Origin: Pandoraea sp. ASV26
GTDB taxonomy: Bacteria; Pseudomonadota; Gammaproteobacteria; Burkholderiales; Burkholderiaceae
DNA: 64,000 nt
Direction: 5' to 3'
NCBI RefSeq assembly: GCF_016428915.1
Contig: NZ_JAELTP010000001.1
Span: 1-64,000 of the forward strand
A model generated the notes under the pieces. That model did not search any database. It had not been told where the DNA came from and saw only the letters and a program-made list of their open reading frames with translations. This document shows positions 1-7,680 of this stretch, one piece after another. Each line of letters starts with the position of its first letter. The stretch's first letter is position 1. The position numbers were made by a program, and so were the translations under genes.

Positions 1-125
1 ATTCATCGAGTGCCCACACTTATCGGTTGTTCAATTTTTAAAGATCAATCGCATCTGACTTCGCTTCGTCGCACACTTACCGCGCCGTCGCTTTGTTTTC
101 TGCGTCGCTGCATCAGCAGCAGAGA
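1..125 (-). ncRNA. 5' leader of an rRNA operon (16S gene lies beyond the left edge)
   Basis: Read on the minus strand, this stretch runs from the predicted start of the promoter at 132-160 to the window edge. It contains a boxA-like antitermination element (37-47), followed by a segment reading GATAAGTGTGGGCACTCGA. That segment closely matches the conserved pre-16S leader of proteobacterial rrn operons. The 16S gene itself is not in the window, so the identification rests on leader and promoter only. The rRNA operon would be transcribed leftward. Confidence 0.75.
37..47 (-). promoter_or_regulatory. boxA antitermination element of the rrn leader
   Basis: The minus strand reads TGATCTTTAAA, one base off the usual TGCTCTTTAA core, and is followed by AATTGAACAACCGATAAGTGTGGG. 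In rrn leaders this element recruits NusB/NusE to prevent Rho termination. Position and context fit an rRNA leader. Confidence 0.7.
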
Positions 126-131
126 AGTGAG

Positions 132-160
132 ATTATCTACCAGCTTCTCGTCGTCGTCAA
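132..160 (-). promoter_or_regulatory. strong sigma-70 promoter (rrn P1-like)
   Basis: On the minus strand, -35 TTGACG (155-160) and -10 GATAAT (132-137) are separated by exactly 17 bp. An A-rich tract (about 161-178) lies just upstream, as expected of an UP element. The expected start is near 125, leading into the boxA leader. The near-consensus layout is what rRNA promoters show. Confidence 0.8.
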
Positions 161-352
161 CAGTTTTTTTCGCTTTCTTCGCTCATCGCCGTAGCGACTC
201 GCAAGCTCCAAAACCACTAACCACCGGGCTTTCCAGCCCGTCGCCTCAACCGCTTCGCTGCTTTCGCTGCGTCGCTGTCGTTGCGAGAGACGGAATATTA
301 GTGAAAACCCCGAACCATGGCAAGCCCTTTGTGAAAATAATTTGAAAAGGGC
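161..352. other. non-coding stretch upstream of the rrn promoter
   Basis: No convincing gene is seen. The stretch contains a short hairpin (CGGGCT/AGCCCG near 226-241) and the A-rich upstream region of the rrn promoter. Small open frames here lack ribosome binding sites and normal codon use. Confidence 0.5.
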
Positions 353-380
353 AAAAAAAGGCCCGCGTCGTGAGCGGGCC
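353..380 (-). terminator. intrinsic terminator closing the small-RNA candidate
   Basis: On the minus strand, a GGCCCGC/GCGGGCC stem (360-366 with 374-380) is followed by seven T residues (353-359). No protein gene on that strand feeds it, which supports an RNA gene ending here. Confidence 0.8.
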
Positions 381-528
381 AAGATCCATGGGACAGGACA
401 CATGGAGGAGACGGATCCAATGTATCCGGGCACCCCCAAGCGACGCAACCAACGAAATCGCATATGCTTCTCGGAACCTTACCTATATGGAAAGGCGGTG
501 CCAGCGTCGATGTCTCTCCCATCCTGTC
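353..528 (-). ncRNA. candidate structured small RNA, about 176 nt, rod-like (6S-like architecture)
   Basis: Three pairs of complementary segments are nested in register on the minus strand: 522-528 with 392-398, 512-516 with 408-412, and 497-502 with 429-434. Together they predict one long interrupted hairpin. It starts a few bases after a TATATA box (about 529-534) and ends at a strong intrinsic terminator. The apical part contains TTCCGAGAAGC, which resembles a stretch in enterobacterial 6S RNA. Size, rod shape and terminator fit 6S RNA, but the similarity is from memory and the family is unproven. It could also be an unrelated sRNA. Its promoter abuts the start of the divergent lipoprotein gene. 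Confidence 0.45.
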
Positions 529-545
529 TATATAGAGCGTTCGAG

Positions 546-2186
546 ATGATGCTTTCGCGCGTCTCCCGGGCGCTCTCTCGTTACCTCTCGTGGCGCCCAA
601 TCGCGCTGCTTCCGCTCGCGCTCATCGTCGCGGCGTGCAGCTCGGTGCGACCGCTCCCGGAGCCATCCCCCTGGACAGTCCACACGTCGGCCGCCACCCC
701 CGGCGCACTCGCCGACGCGCTGGCCCCCGCAGTCCTCGCGCATCCGGGGCAATCCGGTTTTGAATTGCTCGCGACAGGCGCGGACGCCTTCACTACCCGT
801 CTCGCGCTCGTTCAAGCCGCGCAGCATAGCCTGGACGTGCAGTACTACAGCGCCGGAGAGGACATCACCGGGCGCCTGCTGCTCCAGTCGCTGATAGACG
901 CGGCCGGCCGCGGTGTGCGCGTTCGCATGCTGGTCGACGACATCAATCGCCGCCACACCGACCCCACCTTAGCGGTACTCGACCAGACGCCCAACATCGA
1001 GATCCGTGTCTTCAATCCGTTCGCCACGTTAGACACCACGCTTTTCGAGCGCGCCGGCAATCTGCTCACCCAGTTCGACCAACTCAACCGTCGCATGCAC
1101 AACAAGGCGTTGATCGCCGACAACCAGTTGGCCATCGTCGGCGGACGCAATCTGGGAGACGAATATTTCGACGCCGATCCGGATCTGTCCTTCCGCGATT
1201 TCGATCTGCTCTGTGCCGGGCCGGTCGTCGACGCCGTTTCCCGCAGCTTCGACCACTTCTGGACGAGCCCGCAATCCTATCCGCTAAGACAAGTCCAGTC
1301 GGAGATCGACAAGCAGACGCTGGACGACACACGCGAGGCACTGGTGCGTCACTGGCGCGACGCCGACGGGATGCCCGCCGGGCATCAGGCGCTTCACCAG
1401 CCATCGCTCGCCGACAGCCTGCGCAGCGGCAAGCGGCCGCTCTTCTGGGCCGCCGCCGAGCTGGCCGCCGACTCGCCCGACAAGCTGGACACTCCCTCGG
1501 AGCAGACCAAAAGCGCGCCGGGGACCCAATTGCGGCAACTGGCGGCGAACGCGCAGCGCGAAGTGCTGATCGTCTCGCCGTACTTCGTGCCGCTCGACGG
1601 CGGCGTCCGATTCCTCTCGACGCTCACCCAGAGAGGCGTGAAGGTGCGCGTGCTGACGAACTCTCTTGCGGCGACCGACGTTGTCCCGGTTCACGCCGGC
1701 TATGCACGCTACCGCCCGGCGCTGTTGCAGGCGGGCATCGCGCTGTACGAATTCAAACCGATCCGCTCCGACACCGGCCAGCCCTCGTCCAGGCGCGCCG
1801 CGTTCAATGGTTCCTCACGCGCGAGCCTGCACGGCAAGGTGTACGTGATCGACCGCCGCGACGTGATCCTCGGTTCGTTCAATCTGGACCCGCGCTCCGT
1901 GCGTCTGAACACCGAGTTGGCAATCGTGGTCCACAGCCCTGAGTTTGCCGAGCGTATGGCCGGGATCTTCGACCGGGCCACGTTGCCCCGCGTGAGCTTC
2001 CGCGTCGAACTGGTGCCCCACGGCACCGCGCCGCCAACGCCCACACCGCCGACCATGCCCGCGCTGCGTTGGGTCGGGGAGGAAAACGGCCAGCCGCGTA
2101 CGTTCGACGTCGAACCCTACGCGTCTTTCTGGCGCAATTCGGTGGCGGGCGCGTTCACGTTGCTGCCCAGCGACGATCTGCTCTGA
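546..2186 (+). CDS. phospholipase D-family lipoprotein (cardiolipin synthase C-like)
   Basis: This 546-residue protein belongs to the PLD superfamily; the closest described role is phosphatidyl transfer in cardiolipin synthesis (ClsC/YmdC type). Both HKD motifs are present: HNKALIAD with His at about 185 and HGKVYVID with His at about 429, each followed by a Gly-Asn segment. The N-terminus is a lipoprotein signal ending in a lipobox (IVAAC), so it is probably anchored in an envelope membrane. The frame is open from 342, but a start at 546 (or 510) gives the correct signal peptide and avoids the opposite-strand RNA candidate. No obvious operon partner lies downstream, where pseudogene debris follows. 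Substrate is not determined by sequence. Confidence 0.85.
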   Translation: MMLSRVSRALSRYLSWRPIALLPLALIVAACSSVRPLPEPSPWTVHTSAATPGALADALAPAVLAHPGQSGFELLATGADAFTTRLALVQAAQHSLDVQYYSAGEDITGRLLLQSLIDAAGRGVRVRMLVDDINRRHTDPTLAVLDQTPNIEIRVFNPFATLDTTLFERAGNLLTQFDQLNRRMHNKALIADNQLAIVGGRNLGDEYFDADPDLSFRDFDLLCAGPVVDAVSRSFDHFWTSPQSYPLRQVQSEIDKQTLDDTREALVRHWRDADGMPAGHQALHQPSLADSLRSGKRPLFWAAAELAADSPDKLDTPSEQTKSAPGTQLRQLAANAQREVLIVSPYFVPLDGGVRFLSTLTQRGVKVRVLTNSLAATDVVPVHAGYARYRPALLQAGIALYEFKPIRSDTGQPSSRRAAFNGSSRASLHGKVYVIDRRDVILGSFNLDPRSVRLNTELAIVVHSPEFAERMAGIFDRATLPRVSFRVELVPHGTAPPTPTPPTMPALRWVGEENGQPRTFDVEPYASFWRNSVAGAFTLLPSDDLL

Positions 2187-2294
2187 GCCGAGCGCCGCCC
2201 CGCATACCTCGTCCAAACTGAAAACCGGCGGCGCGGCGGCTTTTCAACACCGCACCGCAACCTCCCCCGTTCCAGCAAGGACAAGCGTCGATCA

Positions 2295-2774
2295 GAGCGT
2301 AGCCGAACGCGCATCGCCAATAGCGACGAAATGCTGACTCGCGCTCGACGGGTAACACGTCTTGTTGAAAACGTTCTTGACGTTCGACGGATAGTGCACC
2401 GGGTGACGGCCGATCTTCGTGTCGTACGCGGCAAACACATTCGCAACGAAATACGCCGGCAGCGTGAAGCGCGTGTCGAACTTCGCCCCGACTTCGTACG
2501 ACTTGGCGTGCTCCGGCTCGACGGTCTAGTCGATCACGACGCCGGACGACATCCGCTTGAGCGACTCCGAATAGCGGCCGTACTGCGACAGACAATCCGT
2601 CGCCTTATCGATGACGCCCGCGCGCGGCAGCCACTTCGAGTCGCTACGGTTCGTATTGAGCTGGAACGGGCGCCCCTTTCCCGCCAATTGGCTGTACGTC
2701 AGCAAACGCAGCCCACCCACGACGATCCAGCGATCGGTCACGTGGACGGCGTCCTGGACGAAGCGCGACGCATC
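2295..2774 (-). pseudogene. TonB-dependent siderophore receptor fragment (decayed paralog of 10462-12987)
   Basis: On the minus strand the translation matches the intact receptor at 10462-12987 in its second half: a segment containing SDSKWLPRAGV, LSQYGRYSESLK (LSLYGSYSESLK in the intact gene) and EPEHAKSYEVGAK. After an in-frame stop near the EPEHAK segment it jumps directly to FTLPAYF near the C-terminus, so an internal part is deleted. The last residues (NVFNKTCYPSSASQHF) still align. No start, signal peptide, STN or plug domain remains. It is not functional as a receptor. Confidence 0.85.
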
Positions 2775-3008
2775 GATGCCCCTCATCAGGGTGCACACGC
2801 GCCGCCGGGCGACTTCATGGCCGTCTCGGCGTAACCGACGCGCCAGCATCCGCGCGCCGGCGAACGAAAACTCCATATGCAGTTCGTCGATCCGTCGCGT
2901 CAGCAACTGATCCGCTCCGCTCACCAGATGTGCCCGGTAATACACGCTTGATCTGGCCGCTCCGACGAGACGGGCATGCTGCGCAATACCTGCGTCGAGC
3001 CAACCGAT
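2775..3008 (-). pseudogene. fragment of an IS3-family OrfB transposase
   Basis: The minus-strand translation includes SSVYYRAHLVSGADQLLTRR and, after a short gap, FAGARMLARRLRRDGHEV. This matches the N-terminal HTH region typical of IS3-family OrfB (usually F-x-G-x-R...LRR-x-GH-x-V). It runs straight into receptor sequence without a transposase catalytic DDE domain or visible terminal inverted repeats. I read it as the residue of an insertion that broke the receptor locus. Confidence 0.6.
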
Positions 3009-3022
3009 CGGGGAAACATCGG

Positions 3023-3070
3023 AGAAACGGGTGCGGAAGTGCACGTCATGCGACACCCATCGCGAAGAAG
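3023..3070 (-). pseudogene. short remnant similar to the fecI/fecR junction
   Basis: About 46 bp here align by eye with 14111-14157, which spans the fecI stop and fecR start of the intact locus, with about seven mismatches. Nothing else of the sigma or anti-sigma gene is visible. Together with the receptor fragment beside it, this suggests a once-complete second fecI-fecR-receptor unit. Confidence 0.5.
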
Positions 3071-3222
3071 TATTGCCTGGCCGCTTCGTCGCCATCTGTC
3101 AGTCGTCGATCGCCGGCAGGCGAGGTCATTCGAACTTTTTCACTGCCATCTGCGCAAAGAAAGCGAGACGGATGCCCCCCAAGCGAGCAAGGCAGGCATC
3201 AGGACGATGAAGACGTCGATCC

Positions 3223-3705
3223 TCACACCCCGATCGGCAACGACATTCCGAATTTCACCCGCGACATCACAACCATCGTTTCAAAGTGACGAATGTTTGG
3301 ATTTTGCCGAAATACGCGCGTTGCGAATTCTTCATAGTGATCGATGTCGCGCACCGCGATCATCATCGCGAAATCGGCGCGTCCAGTGACCACATAGCAT
3401 TGCATCACTTCTGGAACGCTCTGCAAGAACTGCTTGAATTCATCGAGCAGATCGAGCCGCTCCCGCTCGACCTGAACAAGTACCCACATCATGATGGGTA
3501 GCCCCACCTTGTTCGGATCGACAACCGAGATGTCCTTCTGGATGTATTTCTCTTCGCGCAGTCGTCTCACCCTTCTGAGACAGGCCGGCGGACTCAGGTT
3601 GACGGCGGCGGCCAACGACTGGTTACTGATCTGGTTGTCGACTTGCAGCATTGCCAGAATTCGCAGATCGAAATCGTCAAGCGGTTCGGCCTGAACTTGA
3701 CCCAT
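3223..3705 (-). CDS. Lrp/AsnC-family transcriptional regulator
   Basis: This 160-residue protein has an N-terminal winged HTH (about residues 9-60: DDFDLRILAMLQ..., SPPACLRRVRRL) and a C-terminal RAM/AsnC ligand domain with the usual VTGRADFAMMIAV segment. Starting at 3705 (MGQVQAEPLDD) gives the standard family length; a 17-residue extension to 3756 is possible but looks non-native. It is divergent from the binding-protein gene at 3829, with 123 bp between them, so it probably controls that cluster in response to an amino-acid-like ligand, and likely itself. A 7-bp inverted repeat in the gap may be its site. Confidence 0.9.
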   Translation of the reverse strand: MGQVQAEPLDDFDLRILAMLQVDNQISNQSLAAAVNLSPPACLRRVRRLREEKYIQKDISVVDPNKVGLPIMMWVLVQVERERLDLLDEFKQFLQSVPEVMQCYVVTGRADFAMMIAVRDIDHYEEFATRVFRQNPNIRHFETMVVMSRVKFGMSLPIGV

Positions 3706-3729
3706 ATTTCGCAAATCCCCCCGAAAAAG

Positions 3730-3771
3730 AAATCCAGTTAAGCAAACATAGCCCACGCGAATATTGGATTT
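3730..3771. promoter_or_regulatory. inverted repeat, candidate Lrp-type operator
   Basis: AAATCCA (3730-3736) and TGGATTT (3765-3771) form a perfect inverted repeat. The right arm overlaps a plausible -35 (ATTGGA/TTGGAT, 3763-3769) that pairs with -10 TAGAAT (3785-3790) for the gene at 3829. The position between the divergent Lrp gene and its presumed target fits an operator. Binding is inferred. Confidence 0.45.
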
Positions 3772-3828
3772 CGTGCGACCTCCCTAGAATCGTAGCATCA
3801 GCCCCCGATCGATTCCATGGAGAAAACC

Positions 3829-4956
3829 ATGCCCCTGAAGCACTTAACCGCTACCGCCGTCGCACTCTGCGCGCTGGCTGCGCATGCGCAAACCATCGTG
3901 ACCATTGGCTATGCCGGCGCCCTGACCGGCGCACAGGCGCATTTCGGCAAAGACAGCGAACGCGGCATTCGCCTGGCCATGGACGAGATCAACGCCCAAC
4001 GCCCCGTCATTGCCGGCAAACCCGTACAGTTCGCACTCGACGCCCAAGACGACGCCGCCGATCCGCGCACCGCCACGACCGTTGCCCAGCGTTTTGCAGA
4101 CAACCACGTCAGTGCCGTGATCGGTCACCAGAACTCCGGCACCTCCATCGCCGTGGCGCGCATCTACGCACAACAGCACATCGCGGAACTCACGCCGTCG
4201 GCCACCAACCCCGAATTCACGCGCCTGGGCTTCGACACCACGTTTCGCATGCTCGCCAACGACGACTTCCTCGGTGTCGCACTATCGCAATATGCCTCCA
4301 GTCAGTTGCACGCACGGCGCATTGCCGTCATCGACGACCGCACCGCCTACGGCCAGGGCATTGCCGAAGTATTTGCACGCCAGGCGGAAAAGGCTGGCGC
4401 CACGATCGTCGCGCGCGAGTTTTCCACCGACAAGGCGTTCGATTTCACCGCCGTTCTCACGCGGATCAAGCGCGAGAACCCCGACGCCATCTTCTTCGGC
4501 GGGATGGATGCCCAGGGCGGGCCGATGCTCAAGCAAATGCGGCAGTACTCGATTCGCGCGCCGCTGGTCGGCGGCGACGGTTTATGCACCGCCGAAATGA
4601 TCCGGCTAGCCGGTGCCGCGCTCGACGGCAACCTGTTCTGCGCGGATGGCGGACGCAGCCTCGCAAAGATGCCGGGCGGAGAAGCATTCGCCGCCAAATT
4701 CAAGGCGAAATATGGCGAGCCCGTGCAGTTATATGCGCCCTACGCCTACGACGCCATGATGGCGATCTATCGTGCTGCCCTCGCCGCACAATCCACAGAC
4801 GCTGCAAAGATTTCCGACGCCCTGCATCGCGTGTCGTTCGGCGGCGTCACGGGGCAGATTGCGTTTGACGAACACGGCGACCTGCGTGAGCCGGCCGCCA
4901 CCATATCCACTTACAAAGGAGGCAAAAAAATGGCTTTGACGGAGGTATCGAAATGA
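3829..4956 (+). CDS. periplasmic substrate-binding protein, branched-chain amino acid (LivJ/LivK) type
   Basis: This 375-residue type I periplasmic binding protein has a cleavable signal peptide ending AHAQ and a mature start TIVTIGYAGALTGAQAHFGKD. Later segments such as AVIGHQNSGTSIA, DDRTAYGQG and FFGGMDAQGGPML are typical of Leu/Ile/Val-binding proteins. The ATG at 3829 is preferred over 3817 because GGAG lies 7 bases before it. No ABC permease or ATPase follows; the next genes are enzymes and an MFS transporter. It may therefore act with a transporter encoded elsewhere, or as a sensor or buffer. The stop overlaps the next start (ATGA). Confidence 0.88.
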   Translation: MPLKHLTATAVALCALAAHAQTIVTIGYAGALTGAQAHFGKDSERGIRLAMDEINAQRPVIAGKPVQFALDAQDDAADPRTATTVAQRFADNHVSAVIGHQNSGTSIAVARIYAQQHIAELTPSATNPEFTRLGFDTTFRMLANDDFLGVALSQYASSQLHARRIAVIDDRTAYGQGIAEVFARQAEKAGATIVAREFSTDKAFDFTAVLTRIKRENPDAIFFGGMDAQGGPMLKQMRQYSIRAPLVGGDGLCTAEMIRLAGAALDGNLFCADGGRSLAKMPGGEAFAAKFKAKYGEPVQLYAPYAYDAMMAIYRAALAAQSTDAAKISDALHRVSFGGVTGQIAFDEHGDLREPAATISTYKGGKKMALTEVSK

Positions 4957-5495
4957 CCGTCGGCATATTGCGCGTCGGATCGCCTGCGCTGCGCGAGGTG
5001 GCCGCACCAGTCGCCAATGTCAACGACCCCGTCGTTGTGCGCGAGGCCGCAGCCCTCGGCGCCGCGATACACGCCTTTCGTGCGGAACATGGCTTCGGAC
5101 GCGCCATTGCAGCGCCCCAGATCGGCATTGCCAAACGCATGATCGGCCTGGCCATGCCGGGTTGGCCCGACGTGATCGTCAACCCCGAAATCGTATGGGC
5201 CAGCAACGAACGCATGACACTGTGGGACGACTGCATGTGCTTCCCCGAGATGCTGGTTCGGGTGGAGCGCTTCGCCTCGATCTCGGTGCGTTTTACCGAC
5301 ATGGCCGGCAAGACGCACCTGAAGGAAGCGCTGAGTCGCGCGGAAGCCGAACTGATGCAGCACGAAATCGACCATCTCGACGGCAAGCTGTCGTTCGACC
5401 GCGCCGTGGGTGAGAACGCCTTCGTCCACCGTAGTGTTTTTGAAACGAACCGATCGGCATTTGCCGCTCAGGTCGAATACTTCCCCCAATCGTAA
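4953..5495 (+). CDS. peptide deformylase-like metalloprotein
   Basis: The 180 residues follow the polypeptide deformylase fold. Motif 1 is GFGRAIAAPQIG (47-58), motif 3 is HEIDH (137-141) with the metal-binding His pair and catalytic Glu, and Cys94 sits where the third metal ligand belongs. Motif 2, normally EGCLS, is DDCMCF (92-97), so the Cys is kept but the flanking residues differ. Genuine deformylases act on nascent chains and usually sit with fmt. Here the gene overlaps a binding-protein gene and an aminotransferase gene, suggesting a small-molecule N-deformylase or related hydrolase in a catabolic operon. That is inference. Confidence 0.85.
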   Translation: MTVGILRVGSPALREVAAPVANVNDPVVVREAAALGAAIHAFRAEHGFGRAIAAPQIGIAKRMIGLAMPGWPDVIVNPEIVWASNERMTLWDDCMCFPEMLVRVERFASISVRFTDMAGKTHLKEALSRAEAELMQHEIDHLDGKLSFDRAVGENAFVHRSVFETNRSAFAAQVEYFPQS

Positions 5496-6454
5496 TGAGC
5501 GACACGATGACCCAACCCGACGTCGGCCGCATCGACGGCCTGACCTACCCCACCGGCACCGCCTACATGGCCGGCCAGTACCTGCCCATGTCGGAAGCCC
5601 GCATCTCCGTCCTCGACTGGGGACTGCTGCACTCCGACGTCACCTACGACACCGTTCACGTATGGAATGGCAAGTTCTTCCGGCTGGATCTGCATATCGC
5701 GCGCTTCCGGCGCTCGCTGGAAAGGCTGCGCCTGTCCGTTAAGTACAGCGACGATGAACTTCGCCATATTCTCGTCGAGTGTGTCAGACGCGCGGGACTG
5801 CGTAACGCGTACGTCGAGATGCTCTGCACGCGCGGCCTCTCGCCTACCTTCAGCCGCGACCCGCGCGACGCAGCGAACCAATTCGTCGCGTTCGCCGTGC
5901 CCTACGGATCGGTCGCCAATGCCCGCCAGCTTAAGGAAGGCCTTCACCTGCATCTGATCGATACCGTGCGCCGCATCCCGCCCGAGTCGGTCGATCCGCA
6001 GGTCAAGAACTACCACTGGCTCGATCTTGTTACGGCCCAGTTCCAGGGGTTCGACGCCGGGGCGGAAACCGTCGTCATCAAGGACATGAACGGCAACGTC
6101 GCCGAAGGCCCCGGCTTCAATATCTTCGTCGTGCGTCACGGCGCGCTGTATACCCCCGAGCACGGCGTGCTGCATGGCATTACGCGCCGCACCGTGTTCG
6201 ACATCGCCGAGCGGCTCGGCATTGCCGTGCATTCGGGCAACGTCAGCGAAGACCAGTTGCGGCACGCCGATGAGATTTTCATCACCTCCACCGCCGGGGG
6301 CATCATGCCGGTCACGCGCCTGAACGGCGTGCGCGTCGGCAACGGTGCGCCAGGCGACCTGACGCAAACGATCTTCCGCACTTATTGGGAGTGGCACGAC
6401 GATCCGGCCTGGACCTTGACGGTCGACTACGACGAGGCGAATCATGCTCAGTGA
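5495..6454 (+). CDS. class IV (branched-chain/D-amino acid type) PLP aminotransferase
   Basis: At 319 residues this fits the fold-type IV PLP enzymes. SVLDWGLLHSDVTYDTV near the N-terminus, the Schiff-base lysine in VKNYHWLDL (Lys171), EGPGFNIF (the Glu after which the family's glycine-rich strand follows) and a late STAGGIMPV segment are all family hallmarks. The start codon overlaps the upstream stop (TAATG), and its own end overlaps the next gene by 11 bp, so translation is coupled. It should interconvert an amino acid and a 2-oxo acid; the substrate cannot be read from sequence. Branched-chain, D-amino acid and aminodeoxychorismate-type activities are all possible. Confidence 0.9.
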   Translation: MSDTMTQPDVGRIDGLTYPTGTAYMAGQYLPMSEARISVLDWGLLHSDVTYDTVHVWNGKFFRLDLHIARFRRSLERLRLSVKYSDDELRHILVECVRRAGLRNAYVEMLCTRGLSPTFSRDPRDAANQFVAFAVPYGSVANARQLKEGLHLHLIDTVRRIPPESVDPQVKNYHWLDLVTAQFQGFDAGAETVVIKDMNGNVAEGPGFNIFVVRHGALYTPEHGVLHGITRRTVFDIAERLGIAVHSGNVSEDQLRHADEIFITSTAGGIMPVTRLNGVRVGNGAPGDLTQTIFRTYWEWHDDPAWTLTVDYDEANHAQ

Positions 6455-7634
6455 GACCCTCCGGTCGCGGCTCGATGCACGTTGCCACGCGCTGGCGGCG
6501 CGACATGCGATCAAGCACGAAGTCGCGATCGAATCCGCACAGGGCGGCCATGTCAGGGCGCGCGCTGCACCGGGGGGTGCAACGCGCGCCTATCTCAACC
6601 TGTGCGCCAACAACTACCTCGGACTCGCTAACGATCCGCGCATTGTCGACGCCGCACGCGAGGCCATCGACCGCTATGGGCTCGGCATGGCCTCGGTCCG
6701 CTTCATCAGCGGCACACATGCCCTGCACTGGGAACTGGAGCGCCGGCTCGCCGCGTTTCTCGGGGCCGAGGCCTGCGCCCTGTTCCCCTCGGCTTTCGAT
6801 GCCAATGGCGCCCTGTTCGAAGCGTTGCTGGACGAAAACGACGCCGTGCTGTCCGACACACTGAACCACGCAAGCATCATCGATGGCATACGGCTGAGCA
6901 AAGCCGCCCGGTTCCGCTATGCCCACCGCGACGCCAGCGCCGCCGCCCGCGCCTTCGACGAAGCCGGTGAAGCAGCGACACGGCTGCTGGTCACCGATGG
7001 CGTGTTTTCCATGGACGGCACGCAGGCCCCGCTAGGCGCCCTCGGCGTGTTGTGCCGCGAACGAAAGGCGTTGCTCATTGTGGACGACTCGCATGGCATC
7101 GGTGTGATCGGCGCCTCCGGCCGTGGCACCGCCGAGGTACAGGGACAAATGTCGGCCGTCGACGTACACGTGGGCACATTGGGGAAAGCGCTGGGCGGGG
7201 CGGCCGGTGGATTTGTCGCAGCACCCAGCGCCATCGTCGATACCTTGCGTCAGGCCGGCCGACCCTATCTGTTTTCCAATGCGCTAATGCCTGCGATTGC
7301 GGCAGCCGCCGTCCGGGCGCTCGACCTGATCGAAGGCGGCGAGATCGACTTCGCGCGACTGGGCGCCATGAGCGCGTACCTGCGTCGAGGCCTGACGCAG
7401 GCGGGCTTCGACGTCCTTCCCGGCGATCATCCGATCGTGCCCGTGATCTTCGGCGACGCGGCGCTTGCAACGACCGCCTCTGCCGCACTCGCAGAGCGCG
7501 GCGTTCTGGCGCAGGCGTTCTCTTACCCCGTCGTTCCCGAAGGCGCCGCGAGACTGCGACTTCAAGTGTCGCTTGCACTCACGGACGCCGATCTCGATCG
7601 CGTCATCGACGCCTTCCGCGCAATGCGCCGCTAA
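6444..7634 (+). CDS. 2-amino-3-ketobutyrate CoA ligase/8-amino-7-oxononanoate synthase family protein (Kbl-like)
   Basis: This 396-residue alpha-oxoamine synthase has NNYLGLA (56-62), SVRFISGTHALHWELE, FDANGALFEALL, LNHASIIDGIRL and the PLP lysine in TLGKALGGAAGGF (Lys248). Several of these, especially FDANG and NHASIIDG, are closer to Kbl (threonine degradation: 2-amino-3-oxobutyrate + CoA to glycine + acetyl-CoA) than to BioF. No threonine dehydrogenase (tdh) neighbour is present, so it is probably not simple threonine catabolism. It overlaps the aminotransferase gene by 11 bp and belongs to the same operon. Condensation or cleavage of an amino acid with an acyl-CoA is the expected chemistry. 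Confidence 0.88.
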   Translation: MLSETLRSRLDARCHALAARHAIKHEVAIESAQGGHVRARAAPGGATRAYLNLCANNYLGLANDPRIVDAAREAIDRYGLGMASVRFISGTHALHWELERRLAAFLGAEACALFPSAFDANGALFEALLDENDAVLSDTLNHASIIDGIRLSKAARFRYAHRDASAAARAFDEAGEAATRLLVTDGVFSMDGTQAPLGALGVLCRERKALLIVDDSHGIGVIGASGRGTAEVQGQMSAVDVHVGTLGKALGGAAGGFVAAPSAIVDTLRQAGRPYLFSNALMPAIAAAAVRALDLIEGGEIDFARLGAMSAYLRRGLTQAGFDVLPGDHPIVPVIFGDAALATTASAALAERGVLAQAFSYPVVPEGAARLRLQVSLALTDADLDRVIDAFRAMRR

Positions 7635-7649
7635 GCGTTCGCGCTTAGC
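7630..7649 (+). terminator. hairpin with TTCG loop after the Kbl-like gene
   Basis: An 8-bp perfect stem GCTAAGCG/CGCTTAGC with a TTCG loop includes the stop codon of the upstream gene and is followed by TTCTT. The short T-run makes it at most a weak or attenuating terminator inside the operon. Confidence 0.45.
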
Positions 7650-7680
7650 TTCTTACGCGTTACCGATAGCGCCGCCCCGA

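Larger units (their letters stand above)
2187..3222. other. gene-poor stretch holding remnants of a second iron-receptor locus
   Basis: No intact gene is visible. The stretch contains a damaged TonB-receptor fragment (2295-2774), an IS3-type transposase fragment (2775-3008) and a short piece similar to the fecI/fecR junction (about 3023-3070). Bases 3090-3222, next to the Lrp gene end, hold nothing recognisable. Confidence 0.7.

Noticed and set aside
398-528. 5S rRNA or SRP RNA for the structured RNA near the left edge
   Set aside because: Conserved 5S and SRP core sequences (for example GGAAGGAAGCAG) are absent.
342-545. Longer start for the phospholipase D lipoprotein
   Set aside because: It would put 68 Arg-rich residues before the lipoprotein signal and overlap the opposite-strand RNA and terminator.
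2775-3008. Complete insertion sequence
   Set aside because: There is no DDE domain, no OrfA, no terminal inverted repeats and no target duplication; it is only a fragment.
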